Notes: generated from the sequence alone by a model not told the origin. 48,977 bases of DNA from Budvicia aquatica DSM 5075 = ATCC 35567 (GCF_000427805.1 NZ_ATYS01000041.1:1-48977), one strand, 5' to 3'; shown: positions 24,855 to 35,651, counted from the first letter of the stretch. Translations and numbers: made by a program.

Positions 24855-27467
24855 TCAGAACTTATATTTAAACCCAAGGGTAACCGCTGTATCACTATAG
24901 CCATTATCACCCATTTGTTGGGCAACGTTAGACCACAGGTTAAGGTGCTGATTCAGTCGACCTTCAGCCCCTACTTTCAGTTCACCAACGTTAGTATTTC
25001 CTGATTGCTTGATAGACACCCCGTCCATCGTGGCTCCGGCCTGTTCGGTATTATGTAACCAGTTGACTTCGGTATAGACGGTAAACAACTTGTCGCTGCC
25101 TTTATCTATATCGTTTACGCCGTCACGGGATAACTTGACGCCTAAACGAGTCTGAACGTTATTGTTACCCTCGGACGTAACGCGTGTACCGTTAGCTTCA
25201 GTATGGTCATCTGCTTTAATGCCGTTCCAGGTAATTTGAGCCTGAGGCGTGACAAATACATTGCCGTTTTCACCCTGATAAACCGGCATACGATAGCCGC
25301 TCTCTACCGAGGCACTAAAGCCATTCATATCATAGCTTTCGCCGGATAGTCGATCGCCATCCACTTCTCCGTTCAACATACTGTACTGAACCCAGCTATC
25401 AACATACAGGCCATTCAGAGTATTAGCATCCTGATACCAAGTGGCGTAAACGCCGCCGCTGTAACCGTCAACCTTACCTTTAGAGTTATAACCGCTGTGG
25501 CTATTTCCACTCTCGCTGTCTGACTTGCCGTAGCCTAACATCAGGCCAAGACCTAAACGGTCGGTATTACTAAACTGAGTTTGCGCAACTTCACCACCAC
25601 CCTGAATCACGTAAGTATTGGTAGCCGTTTTGATCTGACCGCTGGAATCTCTGAACTTGGTGCGGTTGCCTTGCTGGCGCAGCCACATGCTGGAGTTTTC
25701 TGCCCGGCCTTCACGGTCCTCTAAGCGCAGATTAAATAGCTTACTGGCTGCCGCCATATTAGCCATATAGCTACCCGCTTCTGGACGATAGACCGGTGTA
25801 ATATCTTCGCCCGGAGTCGGAGGAACAACAATCGGTGGTGTAATATCAGACACTAAATACCAGTTCTTCGCATCTGCCCCGGCAATTGAAGCGCCTGAAC
25901 GAACGGAGTAATCAAACGCACCGGCAACAATACGTCCGCTATTGCTAAATGTTCCTGCCGAATTACCATCAACCTGAACAATCTCAATGCCCTGAATCGT
26001 TTGTGCGCCTTGGCCACCAAGATTGTTAATTGCCACATTGGTATGCCCTGCGGTATCACCATTTACCACCAGCTTATCAGTTAATGAACTATCATCACCC
26101 AACACGCTGTTTAGCACCAACGTACCGTTATTACCGGTGTAATTTCCGGTCACGGTCAGCGTTTTTGGCACCATTGGTGAACCTGAAATATCGCTATATT
26201 TTAATGTCGCACCGTCTAACGTCAGATCGGTCAACGTTGAGTCACCGGTCATATTCCAAATGCTGTTAGCACCTGAGATGGTTAGATTAGTCGTGCCAGG
26301 AGTAGCACCAAATAGAGACTGACCGGTGAACGTTGAACCGTTGGTCATCGACAGATCGATAGCACCGTCTGAAGAAGATAGGATATTGCCGGTTACGGTA
26401 TATTGAGCCGCATTACCGGTTAAAACGCTATTCTGGCCGCTGGCATAAAACGCTCTGGCGTCAGCAGCATTAATGGTAGCGCCGGCCAACGTTATCGATC
26501 CGCCAGAAGTAGCAACAACGGCGGAAGAATTCACGCTTCCGCCTGAGATAGTTACCGTAGTCGGCCCGGTAAAATCGATAACGCCGTTACTTGCAAACAA
26601 ACCATATAACGCAGCCGTACTGTCCGTGGTGGTATTGTTGACCGTTACCTGTTTTGAAGCAGTCACAAGGCTGCCCGCTAAATGGGCCAAAATACCTGCG
26701 GTACCGGAGCCTCCATTAACCATATTGATGGTGGTCGTACCATTAAGCTCTACCACCCCACCGAGTGCTGGGTATTCAGAAAGACCCTGTGCCCGAATAC
26801 CGTAAACGGTTGAGTTATTTTCGGTATTAACATTAACCAGTAAGCCATCTTTAGTCTTGATCTTAGCGCCGGAAATATAAGCGTGTAGCCCTACGGAGTA
26901 ATTGCCAGCCTTATTTAACGTTACCGTGGTATTTTCATTTAAATAAGCCGTCATCTCAGGAATCAAAGGATCGCCGACGCCATTAATATGATAGCGCCCT
27001 GCCTCAATATTTACGCCAAGTAACTCAGTGTTATTATTGCCGTTAATGGTAATCGTTGAACCTGCACCAAGCTCAGCCGTTACCGTTTGAGCCAGCGTAG
27101 CCGGAAGCGAAGATGTACTACCATTTTTTAATCTAACGCCTGAGATATAGCTGGACCCCGCTATAGCATCGGTTATATTGACCTCCAGCTGGGTTTTTCC
27201 TAATTTCATAATGCTATTAAAAGCACTGATACCGGAACTATAAGCACCGGATGGGGTATTTAACGTCTGAGTTACGCTAACATCACCAGCGTAAGTAAAA
27301 TTATCTTTATTAAGCGCGCCAATACCAAACTGATTAACGACGTTAACTATTCCGCCACTCGCAGCTAATTCTGTAGGATCTTCAATAGTCGAGGTTGCAG
27401 GGGCTGCACTGACGGTACCGGTCAACATAAGATATGTACTAATAGCGAGGACTTTTTTATTATCCAT
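24855..27467 (-). CDS. Autotransporter with pertactin-like passenger
   Basis: This 870-residue type Va protein has a signal peptide ending ...LTGTVSA (residue 21). The long passenger is rich in Ser, Thr, Asn and Gly with beta-helix periodicity and the SIWNMTGDSTLTDLTLDGA motif, common near the end of pertactin-like passengers. A short proline linker (PPIVVPPTPGED) precedes a beta-barrel of about 280 residues beginning SSMWLRQQGNRTKF and ending TLGFKYKF. I chose the ATG at 27467 because GGGAG lies upstream and a signal peptide begins there; the longer frame to 27524 does not give one as clean. No protease triad is evident. It lies between two copies of the hyfA 5' region. Confidence 0.92.
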   Translation of the reverse strand: MDNKKVLAISTYLMLTGTVSAAPATSTIEDPTELAASGGIVNVVNQFGIGALNKDNFTYAGDVSVTQTLNTPSGAYSSGISAFNSIMKLGKTQLEVNITDAIAGSSYISGVRLKNGSTSSLPATLAQTVTAELGAGSTITINGNNNTELLGVNIEAGRYHINGVGDPLIPEMTAYLNENTTVTLNKAGNYSVGLHAYISGAKIKTKDGLLVNVNTENNSTVYGIRAQGLSEYPALGGVVELNGTTTINMVNGGSGTAGILAHLAGSLVTASKQVTVNNTTTDSTAALYGLFASNGVIDFTGPTTVTISGGSVNSSAVVATSGGSITLAGATINAADARAFYASGQNSVLTGNAAQYTVTGNILSSSDGAIDLSMTNGSTFTGQSLFGATPGTTNLTISGANSIWNMTGDSTLTDLTLDGATLKYSDISGSPMVPKTLTVTGNYTGNNGTLVLNSVLGDDSSLTDKLVVNGDTAGHTNVAINNLGGQGAQTIQGIEIVQVDGNSAGTFSNSGRIVAGAFDYSVRSGASIAGADAKNWYLVSDITPPIVVPPTPGEDITPVYRPEAGSYMANMAAASKLFNLRLEDREGRAENSSMWLRQQGNRTKFRDSSGQIKTATNTYVIQGGGEVAQTQFSNTDRLGLGLMLGYGKSDSESGNSHSGYNSKGKVDGYSGGVYATWYQDANTLNGLYVDSWVQYSMLNGEVDGDRLSGESYDMNGFSASVESGYRMPVYQGENGNVFVTPQAQITWNGIKADDHTEANGTRVTSEGNNNVQTRLGVKLSRDGVNDIDKGSDKLFTVYTEVNWLHNTEQAGATMDGVSIKQSGNTNVGELKVGAEGRLNQHLNLWSNVAQQMGDNGYSDTAVTLGFKYKF

Positions 27468-28307
27468 TTCATAACTCCCTTTTGTAAACATACCATTGTT
27501 TACTTCTAGCGTTCCATATAGCAACTTAATGAACCATGTAACAACAGCTCAATTAAACACAATTTACATTAATTAACACAAAGATCCAATGCGTTAATTA
27601 ATTATTTTTAAAATAATGAATGAAAAATAAATAACAAATAAAAACAACGTAGTAATGTTATCAAACAGATCTAAATAAACCTTAATTTGTTAAAATTAAC
27701 AACATTTAATTTTTATAATAAAATCAACTAAATGCAATAAAATAAGCATAATAATCAAAGCGATAATCTCGATAATCTCGATAATCTCGATAATCAAATA
27801 ATAAAACAACTTTTTAATTAATTTACACATGTTTAATCAATAAAAACAAGAACCGGTATTTATGGTTAAAATCAATAGAAACGTGATTCATCTAAAAAAC
27901 CAAAACAATATTTTATATTAAAGTTAATTACGATATGAATTAATATCAAAAAAACCAACATTTTCATAACCAAATAACAGCCCGCTAAGCGTTCATTATC
28001 AAAGGTAACTAGGCGACTAGTGCCGTCATATCCACCCCGACGAGTTTTCAGGTGATACCCACCATAAACGCAATATCACGACTCTGGCACAGGCTGTAGC
28101 ATTTCTTATCATTCCAACCTCCGTCACTAATGTCGATAGACACTTTTCATCACCATCATCTCGTCACCAATAAAAATTTAATTCTTACATATCAATCAAT
28201 TAATTAAATTAGAGATATGGCATGGAATATGCTTACAAAGAGGTAATCGTTTAGAGGTATGACACTTTTATCGTTCGGACTATGACCAGAACACCGGAGG
28301 GATGGCT
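27468..28307. other. Intergenic region between autotransporter and hyf operon
   Basis: This AT-rich 840-base gap has no gene. It should hold the minus-strand autotransporter promoter. A 9-bp unit GATAATCTC is repeated three times plus a partial copy (27762-27795). The right end contains a TGTCGA-type activator-like site (about 28125-28146), the sigma54 promoter, and two copies of ACACTTTT-N0-1-ATC (28140 and 28262) that match the deletion endpoints of the decayed copy near 24688. Confidence 0.7.
28217..28233 (+). promoter_or_regulatory. sigma54 promoter of hyf operon
   Basis: TATGGCATGGAATATGC has GG (28219-28220) and GC (28231-28232) exactly ten bases apart. It lies about 75 bases before hyfA, and the TGTCGA-type site about 85 bases upstream is where FhlA/HyfR enhancers occur. 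Confidence 0.8.
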
Positions 28308-28949
28308 ATGAACCGCTTTGTCATCGCGGAGCCAAAAGATTGCATCGGATGTAACACCTGTATGGCCGCCTGTAGTGAAGTACATAAGGCAGTAGGCCTA
28401 CAGTCACATCCCCGATTAACCGTGATGCGTGATGCCAGCAGTACAGTACCTATTCTGTGCCGCCATTGTGAAGACTCACCTTGTGCCAGGGTTTGCCCGG
28501 TACAGGCGATTACTCATAGTGATAACGCCATCGTGCTTAATGAAAGCCTGTGTATAGGCTGCAAACTTTGTGCTATCGCGTGCCCGTTTGGGGCAATTAC
28601 TCCACACGGCAGCAAGCCGTTGGCGGCACCAACGGCCTATGAAAGATTTTCACAGGCAGATGCTCATCAGCGTGAGGCCCGTACAGCGCCTTACAATGCA
28701 GGGCTCGATGCGATGCTCGCCTGGGCTCCGGGTATGCGTAATGTGGCTGTGAAATGCGACTTATGCAGCTTCCTGCCAAATGGTCCGGAATGCGTACGCG
28801 TTTGTCCGACTAACTCACTATTTCTAGTTGATGAACATACCATTGAGCAATCAAGCGCTGCCAAGCGCCTTGAAGCCATGCAGGTATTCCATACGGATTC
28901 TGCGTTCAGTGACTTCACTACTGGTCAGAACAACGGGGAGCAGGAATGA
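28308..28949 (+). CDS. hyfA: Hydrogenase-4 component A, iron-sulfur electron-transfer protein
   Basis: The 213-residue ferredoxin-like protein carries four [4Fe-4S] motifs: CIGCNTCMAACSEVH, CRHCEDSPCARVCP, CIGCKLCAIACP and CDLCSFLPNGPECVRVCP. It is expected to relay electrons between formate dehydrogenase H and the hydrogenase. I place the start at 28308 because GGAGGG sits seven bases before it; the ATG at 28302 touches the ribosome site. It overlaps hyfB by four bases. A decayed copy of its 5' end lies at 24736. Confidence 0.93.
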   Translation: MNRFVIAEPKDCIGCNTCMAACSEVHKAVGLQSHPRLTVMRDASSTVPILCRHCEDSPCARVCPVQAITHSDNAIVLNESLCIGCKLCAIACPFGAITPHGSKPLAAPTAYERFSQADAHQREARTAPYNAGLDAMLAWAPGMRNVAVKCDLCSFLPNGPECVRVCPTNSLFLVDEHTIEQSSAAKRLEAMQVFHTDSAFSDFTTGQNNGEQE

Positions 28950-30967
28950 TGGGCAATCCTCTTGAATTACTTCTAATTTCCCTCGCTATCTATGTTGCCG
29001 GAGCTATCTTACCTCTGCTGTTTAGCCGTAGTGAACAACTGGTCATTAAGCTTTCGGGCATTGCCAGCATGATCGGTGGTGCATTCGGATTACTGGCCGT
29101 CATACCCGTTCTGTTAAGCGGTCAAATACTCACATTTGCCATTGCAGGTCCGTTCTCATTCGCCAACTTTGTTGTGCGCTTAGACGGACTGGCTGCCTTT
29201 ATGGTCATGGTTATCTCGTTACTGGTGGTAGTGACCTCACTGTATTCGCTGTCTTATGTTCAGGAGTACATCGGCAAGGGGGCAAGATATATGGGATTCT
29301 TTATGAATCTCTTTATTGCCTCAATGGTCGCACTGGTCGTCGTCGACAACGCCTTCTACTTCCTCGTGTTCTTTGAAATGATGTCACTGGCATCCTATTT
29401 TCTGGTTATTACCGAACAGGATGAAGAAGCCGTTAACGCTGGCCTGCTGTATTTCTTAATTGCTCACGCCGGCTCTGTATTAATCATGATTGCCTTCTTT
29501 ATTCTATATAAAGAGAGCGGCAGCATGGACTTCGACAGTTTCCGACAGGCAACATTGTCGACACCAACGGCGTCGGTGGTGTTCTTACTCGCCTTCTTCG
29601 GCTTCGGTGCTAAAGCAGGTATGATCCCGCTTCATGGTTGGCTGCCACGCGCACACCCGGCAGCACCGTCTCATGCATCGGCCTTGATGTCTGGGGTCAT
29701 GGTTAAAATTGGTATCTTCGGCATTATCAAAGTCGGTATCGATATCCTTGGGGCCACCACCGCATGGTGGGGTTTGGTCGTTCTGGCCTTTGGTGCGGTG
29801 TCTGCGGTGCTAGGGGTACTTTACGCTCTGGCTGAGCATGATATTAAAAAGCTGCTGGCTTACCACACCGTAGAGAATATCGGCATTATTTTGATGGGCG
29901 TCGGCGTCGGCATGATTGGTATTGCCACCCAACATCCTGTATTAGCCGTTGTCGGTATATTAGGTGGCTTGTACCACCTGTTAAACCACGCGGTGTTTAA
30001 AGGATTGCTGTTCCTCGGCGCAGGATCGGTAATGTATCGGGTGCATACCAAAGACATGGAGCTAATGGGCGGTCTGGCAAAATTAATGCCTTATACCGCG
30101 ATTACCTTCCTGATCGGCACCATGGCTATTTCCGCACTACCGCCTCTGAATGGCTTTGTCAGTGAATGGTTTACCTATCAGGCGCTGTTTACTATGAGCC
30201 ATGAAGGTCCGTTTATCATGCGAATTGCCGGACCAATCGCCATTATCATGCTGGCCATTACCGGCGCACTGGCCGCACTGTGCTTTGTTAAAGTTTACGG
30301 TATCAGTTTTGCCGGTGCTGCCCGCAGCGAGAAAGCCGCTCAGGCAACGGAAGTCCCTATGCCGATGGTTCTGGCCATGGTGTTACTGGCCATAGCCTGT
30401 ATCGCACTGGGGGTTGGTGCTCCGTTTGTGTCACCAATTATCGCCAATATCTCTTCTGAATTAACCGGCCAAGCTGCGATGTCGGTTGCCAGCGGTTCAG
30501 TGGTCTATCCGGGAACATCGCCACAAACCGTATTATCGACGCCGATTATTGCACTGCTGCTAATTGGATTCTTTGTTCTGCCACTGCTGATTTATGCCGT
30601 GTTTAAAGGCCAGCGTCTGGCTCGTCGCCATAAAGGCAACCCTTGGGCCTGCGGCTATGGTTATGAAGATCAAATGGCAGTGTCTGCCGGTGGCTTTACT
30701 CAGCCGCTGCGCACTATGTTCGCTCCGTTATACCGCATGCGTAAAACGCTGGACCCATCAGCGGCTATGGCCCGCGGTATGAAGGCCACCATTAATGGCG
30801 CAACCCGCGCCGAACCGTGGTGGGAAGAAAAGGTGGTACTGCCTATTGCTCAGGGCGTGCTGTGGTTAGGTAAACGCATTCAGTGGTTACAGCACGGTGA
30901 CTTCAGGGTTTATTGCCTGTATGTCGTTATCGCGCTAACGGCCCTGATGCTAGTGACAGTGATGTAA
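28946..30967 (+). CDS. hyfB: Hydrogenase-4 membrane subunit HyfB
   Basis: The 673-residue protein has about 16 membrane segments and the proton-translocating antiporter-like core shared with NuoL/M/N and HycC, including the GLLYFLIAHAGS helix, HGWLPRAHPAAPSHASALMSG and the LLAYHTVENIG helix with conserved Lys/His channel residues. Length agrees with E. coli HyfB (about 672). Its start overlaps the hyfA stop (ATGA). It forms part of the membrane arm that may couple formate-driven H2 production to ion transport. Confidence 0.95.
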   Translation: MMGNPLELLLISLAIYVAGAILPLLFSRSEQLVIKLSGIASMIGGAFGLLAVIPVLLSGQILTFAIAGPFSFANFVVRLDGLAAFMVMVISLLVVVTSLYSLSYVQEYIGKGARYMGFFMNLFIASMVALVVVDNAFYFLVFFEMMSLASYFLVITEQDEEAVNAGLLYFLIAHAGSVLIMIAFFILYKESGSMDFDSFRQATLSTPTASVVFLLAFFGFGAKAGMIPLHGWLPRAHPAAPSHASALMSGVMVKIGIFGIIKVGIDILGATTAWWGLVVLAFGAVSAVLGVLYALAEHDIKKLLAYHTVENIGIILMGVGVGMIGIATQHPVLAVVGILGGLYHLLNHAVFKGLLFLGAGSVMYRVHTKDMELMGGLAKLMPYTAITFLIGTMAISALPPLNGFVSEWFTYQALFTMSHEGPFIMRIAGPIAIIMLAITGALAALCFVKVYGISFAGAARSEKAAQATEVPMPMVLAMVLLAIACIALGVGAPFVSPIIANISSELTGQAAMSVASGSVVYPGTSPQTVLSTPIIALLLIGFFVLPLLIYAVFKGQRLARRHKGNPWACGYGYEDQMAVSAGGFTQPLRTMFAPLYRMRKTLDPSAAMARGMKATINGATRAEPWWEEKVVLPIAQGVLWLGKRIQWLQHGDFRVYCLYVVIALTALMLVTVM

Positions 30968-30977
30968 GGAGCTGACT

Positions 30978-31946
30978 ATGCCAATCACACTTTCTACCTC
31001 AGAAATCATGACCTCCTTCGGCATGTTCGCCTTTGCAATAGTTCAGGCAGTGCTGCTACTAGCGCTGTCTCCACTAATGTCGGGCATCTCGCGGGTGATT
31101 AAAGCCAGAATGCAGTCGCGTCGCGGCCCCGGTGTACTACAGGAGTATCGCGATATATTTAAGCTGTTGAAGCGTCAGGATGTCGCACCTGAAGCCTCCG
31201 GTATTATTTCCCGCATCATGCCATTTGTACTCATCAGCTCAATGTTAGTAGTCGCTATGGCGCTACCCATTGTGACGCTGGGTTCACCTTTTGGCGTCGG
31301 TGGCGATCTGATTACCGTTATTTACCTGTTTGCTCTGTACCGCTTTTTCTTTGCTCTTGCGGGGCTGGACTCCGGCAGTATTTTCGCCGGTATCGGTGCC
31401 AGCCGTGAAGTCACCTTAGGCGTGCTGGTTGAACCTATTCTGGTGCTCTCTTTGCTGGTCATTGCTCTGATTGTCGGTTCAACCAATCTGGGGAGCATTA
31501 GCACTTCACTGGCGACCAACCCACTACAGTCACCCAGCGCCACCTTATTAGCGATAGGTGCCTGTGCTTTTGCCGTGTTTATTGAAATGGGGAAAATTCC
31601 CTTCGACGTAGCAGAAGCAGAGCAAGAATTACAGGAAGGTCCGCTGACCGAATATTCTGGCCCGTCACTGGCGCTGGTTAAGTTAGGTCTGGCCTTAAAA
31701 CAAGTGGTTATCGCTTCTCTGTTTGTCGGCGTGCTGTTGCCATTCGGCAATAGCGAAATCCTAAGCTTCACATCACTGTCAATCGCCATCGTACTGTTTT
31801 TAATTAAGTTACTTGTAGTGTTTGTTATTGCATCACTATTTGAAAACAGCCTGGCCCGCGGTCGCTTCCTGCTGACGTCACGTACTACGTGGGTTGGTTT
31901 TGGCGTCGCTGCACTGGCATTTGTGTTTTATCTCACTGGTCTGTAA
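30978..31946 (+). CDS. hyfC: Hydrogenase-4 membrane subunit HyfC (NuoH-like)
   Basis: The 322-residue protein has about eight membrane helices and the NuoH/HycD signature: SRRGPGVLQEYRDIFKLLKRQ after TM1 and the FIEMGKIPFDVAEAEQELQE loop with charged residues that contact the hydrogenase module. AAGGAG precedes the ATG ten bases after hyfB. It anchors the soluble arm to the membrane. Confidence 0.95.
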   Translation: MPITLSTSEIMTSFGMFAFAIVQAVLLLALSPLMSGISRVIKARMQSRRGPGVLQEYRDIFKLLKRQDVAPEASGIISRIMPFVLISSMLVVAMALPIVTLGSPFGVGGDLITVIYLFALYRFFFALAGLDSGSIFAGIGASREVTLGVLVEPILVLSLLVIALIVGSTNLGSISTSLATNPLQSPSATLLAIGACAFAVFIEMGKIPFDVAEAEQELQEGPLTEYSGPSLALVKLGLALKQVVIASLFVGVLLPFGNSEILSFTSLSIAIVLFLIKLLVVFVIASLFENSLARGRFLLTSRTTWVGFGVAALAFVFYLTGL

Positions 31947-31964
31947 GGAGCTAAGAAACCGATT

Positions 31965-33404
31965 ATGGAAAATATCGCTCTCGCGGCCATTTTGGTCCCT
32001 TTTGCCGGCGCAGTTATCACCGGACTGGCACCGCAGCGCATGGCAAAGTGGCTTTGTGTACTGTTTGCCGCTCTCGCTTCGCTGGCCACCGTGTTGCTCG
32101 CCATTGCCTGGTTTAACAACGGTAAAGTTGACGTTGGCTACCAGTTAGTCAGCTTTGGTCATACTGAGCTGTTTGGTCTAACCATCGATCGCGTCAGTAC
32201 ACTGATTGTTTTTGCCGTTGTGGTACTTGGTTTGTTAGTGAGCATTTACTCAACAGCCTACCTGACAAAAGAGAACCGCGAACACCCACACGAAGGGCAG
32301 AACCGTTATTATGCCTTCCTGTTAGTGTTTATCGGTGCAATGGCCGGTCTGGTTCTGTCATCAACCTTAGTGGGCCAGTTACTGTTCTTTGAAATCACCG
32401 GCGGATGTTCATGGGCGCTGATTGGTTATTATCAGAAACCTAAATCACTCAGATCTGCCCTTAAAGCCCTGCTAATCACTCACGTAGCCGCCATCGGTCT
32501 CTATCTGGCTGCGGCTTATCTGTTTGCTGAAACAGGCACGTTTTCACTAACGGCTATTTCACAGCTAAATAACGAAGCCAAAACTATCGTACTGTTCGGC
32601 ATCCTGTTTGCAGCTTGGGGTAAGTCGGCTCAAATACCGTTACATTCATGGTTGCCGGATGCGATGGAAGCACCGACTCCGGTAAGCGCTTACTTACATG
32701 CCGCATCGATGGTGAAGGTCGGCGTATACATTTTTGCCCGCTCGCTGATCTCTGCCGGCGACATTCCTGAGATTGTGGGAACCGTCGGTGTGGTAATGGC
32801 AATGATCACGCTGATTTACGGCTTTATCATGTACCTGCCGCAAACCGACCTTAAGCGTCTGCTGGCTTATTCCACTATTACTCAGCTCTCTTATATCTTC
32901 TTAGCCCTGTCACTATCGGTGTTCGGCTCTAAGATGGCCTTTGATGGCGGTATTGCTTACATCTTTAACCATGCTTTTGCTAAGAGCCTGTTCTTCCTAG
33001 TTGCCGGTGTACTGAGCTATAGCTGCGGAACCCGTATGTTACCTCGTTTACGCGGCATCATGCGCTGTATGCCATTAATCGGCATCGGGTTCTGCGTTGC
33101 GGCACTCGCCATTACGGGTATACCTCCGTTTAACGGTTTCTTCAGTAAATTCCCGCTGTTTGCTGCCGGTTTCGATCTTTCTAATGCCCACTGGTGGATT
33201 ATGCCGGTGATGATTTTGGCGTTAATCGAATCGGTTGCCAGCTTCGGCTGGTTCCTCTACTGGTTCGGCAAAACCGTACCGGGTGAGCCATCTGAAGAAG
33301 TAGCAAACGCTTCACCTGTACCTGTTGCGATGCAAGGGGTGCTCATCATTCTGATTGTAATGTCCCTGTGCTCGAGCTTTATCGCTGCCTGGTGGCTTGG
33401 ATAA
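31965..33404 (+). CDS. hyfD: Hydrogenase-4 membrane subunit HyfD (antiporter-like)
   Basis: This is a 479-residue NuoL/M-type subunit, the same length as E. coli HyfD. It shows the conserved FFEITGGCSWALIGY helix, the WGKSAQIPLHSWLPDAMEAPTP motif with channel Lys, and LLAYSTITQLSY. HyfD and HyfF distinguish hydrogenase-4 from the smaller hydrogenase-3, which lacks them, so the complex has extra ion-translocating modules. AAGGAG lies rather far (about 15 bases) from the ATG. Confidence 0.95.
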   Translation: MENIALAAILVPFAGAVITGLAPQRMAKWLCVLFAALASLATVLLAIAWFNNGKVDVGYQLVSFGHTELFGLTIDRVSTLIVFAVVVLGLLVSIYSTAYLTKENREHPHEGQNRYYAFLLVFIGAMAGLVLSSTLVGQLLFFEITGGCSWALIGYYQKPKSLRSALKALLITHVAAIGLYLAAAYLFAETGTFSLTAISQLNNEAKTIVLFGILFAAWGKSAQIPLHSWLPDAMEAPTPVSAYLHAASMVKVGVYIFARSLISAGDIPEIVGTVGVVMAMITLIYGFIMYLPQTDLKRLLAYSTITQLSYIFLALSLSVFGSKMAFDGGIAYIFNHAFAKSLFFLVAGVLSYSCGTRMLPRLRGIMRCMPLIGIGFCVAALAITGIPPFNGFFSKFPLFAAGFDLSNAHWWIMPVMILALIESVASFGWFLYWFGKTVPGEPSEEVANASPVPVAMQGVLIILIVMSLCSSFIAAWWLG

Positions 33405-33415
33405 CGGAGTTGATA

Positions 33416-34066
33416 ATGACCGGAACGCTTATTGTAAATAATCTGGCGGGGCTGCTGATTGTCAGTTCATTGCTCGTCATCGGCGCCAGGCAACCTAAAA
33501 ACTCTGCTCTGTTCTACGCTCTGCAGTCGATGATCTTGGTGCTTATTTTTATTGCGCTAGCCTTTACTATGCACGCCGAAGAACTGTTCCTGTGGTCAGG
33601 AACGGCCTTCGTCACCAAAGTACTACTGGTTCCTTACATTATGTATAAGGCGCTGGGGAAACTTCAGGATCCCAAAGCAGATACGCCGGTTATCGGACTG
33701 GGCCTGCTCATTCTGATCGCTGCCGTCATTATTGTGCTGAGCTATCTGGTGGTGGATTCAGTGCAGTTACCGATGGTCGCAGAGCTAAAACCGGCCCTGA
33801 GCGTATCGCTAAGCCACTTCTTCTTAGGCCTGCTGTGTATCGTTAGCCAACGCAATATTCTGAAGCAAATCTTCGGCTATTGCCTGATGGAGAACGGCGC
33901 GCACCTGACCTTAGCGCTGATGGCTTATAAAGCGCCTGAACTGGTGGAGATCGGTGTTGCTACTGACGCCATTTTCGCCGTGATTATTATGTCCGTGATG
34001 GCGCGTAAGATTTATCACACGCTGAAAACCCTGGACGTACGGCAACTGACTGCGTTGAAGGGGTAA
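33416..34066 (+). CDS. hyfE: Hydrogenase-4 membrane subunit HyfE
   Basis: The 216-residue hydrophobic protein has about seven membrane segments; the C-terminal half resembles NuoK (LGLLCIVSQRNILKQIFGYCLMENG). The ATG at 33416 was chosen because GGAG lies just upstream and gives exactly the E. coli HyfE length; the frame extends back to 33368 inside hyfD without a ribosome site. Confidence 0.93.
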   Translation: MTGTLIVNNLAGLLIVSSLLVIGARQPKNSALFYALQSMILVLIFIALAFTMHAEELFLWSGTAFVTKVLLVPYIMYKALGKLQDPKADTPVIGLGLLILIAAVIIVLSYLVVDSVQLPMVAELKPALSVSLSHFFLGLLCIVSQRNILKQIFGYCLMENGAHLTLALMAYKAPELVEIGVATDAIFAVIIMSVMARKIYHTLKTLDVRQLTALKG

Positions 34067-34072
34067 CTGAAA

Positions 34073-35626
34073 ATGACAAATACGGAATGGATCTACGCAC
34101 TCCTGCTGGTGCCGCTGATTATCTCAATGCTATGTTTTGCCTGCCGCTTTGCAGGACCGGCATCGCGCAAAGCAGTAACCGCCGTCCACGTTGTGGGGAT
34201 TGTGCTGATGTGTATTCTTTCACTGCTGGTTGTGTGCGGTGTTATGCAAAGCGGTTCACTCATGGCGCTACATCAGTGGATATATATCGATAGTCTGGGA
34301 GCCATTTTTATTGGCATCGTCGGCGTTATCGGCCTGCTGACCGGCCTCTACTCTATCGGCTATATGGGACATGAAGTTGACCACGATGAAATCACGGTTA
34401 CCACGCTGTGTCACTATTATGGTTTCTTCCATCTGTTTTTATTCACCATGCTGGTGGCGGTAACCGCGAATAACATCATTATGATGTGGGTTGCCATCGA
34501 AGCTACCACTCTGAGTTCCGCTTTTTTAGTCGGGCTTTATGGGCAGCGCTCATCACTGGAAGCCGCATGGAAATACATTATTATCTGTACCGTTGGCGTA
34601 GCCTTTGGCCTGTATGGAACGGTATTGGTCTATGCCAATGCTGCCAGCGTATTAGCTGACCCCAGTACGGCTATCTTCTGGACGGTGCTGCATGAAAATG
34701 CAAACCTGCTGGATCCTACTCTGATTCATTTAGCCTTTGCTTTCGTTCTGATTGGCTTTGGGACTAAATCCGGCCTGTTCCCGATGCATGCATGGTTACC
34801 GGATGCTCACAGTGAAGCGCCAAGCCCGACCAGCGCCATGCTGTCAGCCGTGTTACTGAACTGTGCCATGCTCATTGTGATTCGCTACTACATCATCGCA
34901 AATAAAGCGATTGGCCCGGCCTTCCCGCAAACCTTGCTATTGGTATTCGGCTTGCTGTCCGTTGCCGTGGCTGCACTGTTTATCATTGTACAGCGTGATA
35001 TGAAGCGCCTGCTGGCTTATTCCAGCGTCGAGAACATGGGCTTGATTGCTCTGGCTTTTGGTATCGGCGGCCCTTTAGGCGTGTTGGCTGCGCTACTCCA
35101 TACCATTAACCACAGTCTGGCAAAAACTCTGTTGTTCTGCTGCTCCGGTAACGTGTTATTGAAATACGGCACCCGGGATATGGACGCAATAAAAGGCATT
35201 ATGAAAGTGGCGCCGGTCACCGCAGTGCTATTCGCCGGTGGTGCTTTGGCTCTCGGTGGCATGCCACCATTCAACATATTTATCAGTGAATTTATGTTAG
35301 TGACTGCCGGCATTCAAGCCGGAAAAGTGACGGTAATCGTCATTTGTCTGATCCTGCTCACTATCGTGTTAGCCGGATTAGTGAGAATGGTCGCCAGCAC
35401 CGTACTCGGCCCTAGACCGGAAGCGGTCGCAAAAGGTGAATTAGGCGTAATGACGCTTTTACCGATTGGTGTACTGATGGTTCTGATGCTGGTGATGGGA
35501 TTACATATTCCACAGCCTGTTTTGCAACTGTTAGAAAGCGCCACCAGCATTGTTCTGGATAATGGCGGAGCGCCGTTAAGCGATAGCTTTACATTACCTT
35601 GGCAGTCAATAACTTCCGGTCAATAG
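34073..35626 (+). CDS. hyfF: Hydrogenase-4 membrane subunit HyfF (antiporter-like)
   Basis: This is a 517-residue NuoN/M-type channel subunit with [15 protein letters not shown], the [25 protein letters not shown] motif containing the conserved Lys, and [11 protein letters not shown]. It is the third antiporter-like subunit in the locus, after HyfB and HyfD. It starts six bases after hyfE. Confidence 0.95.
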   Translation: MTNTEWIYALLLVPLIISMLCFACRFAGPASRKAVTAVHVVGIVLMCILSLLVVCGVMQSGSLMALHQWIYIDSLGAIFIGIVGVIGLLTGLYSIGYMGHEVDHDEITVTTLCHYYGFFHLFLFTMLVAVTANNIIMMWVAIEATTLSSAFLVGLYGQRSSLEAAWKYIIICTVGVAFGLYGTVLVYANAASVLADPSTAIFWTVLHENANLLDPTLIHLAFAFVLIGFGTKSGLFPMHAWLPDAHSEAPSPTSAMLSAVLLNCAMLIVIRYYIIANKAIGPAFPQTLLLVFGLLSVAVAALFIIVQRDMKRLLAYSSVENMGLIALAFGIGGPLGVLAALLHTINHSLAKTLLFCCSGNVLLKYGTRDMDAIKGIMKVAPVTAVLFAGGALALGGMPPFNIFISEFMLVTAGIQAGKVTVIVICLILLTIVLAGLVRMVASTVLGPRPEAVAKGELGVMTLLPIGVLMVLMLVMGLHIPQPVLQLLESATSIVLDNGGAPLSDSFTLPWQSITSGQ

Positions 35627-35651
35627 ACCAGATCGACAGGAGAAAGAAATC

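Noticed and set aside
27762-27795. GATAATCTC repeats as a regulatory array
   Set aside because: There are only three full copies in AT-rich DNA; chance slippage explains them.
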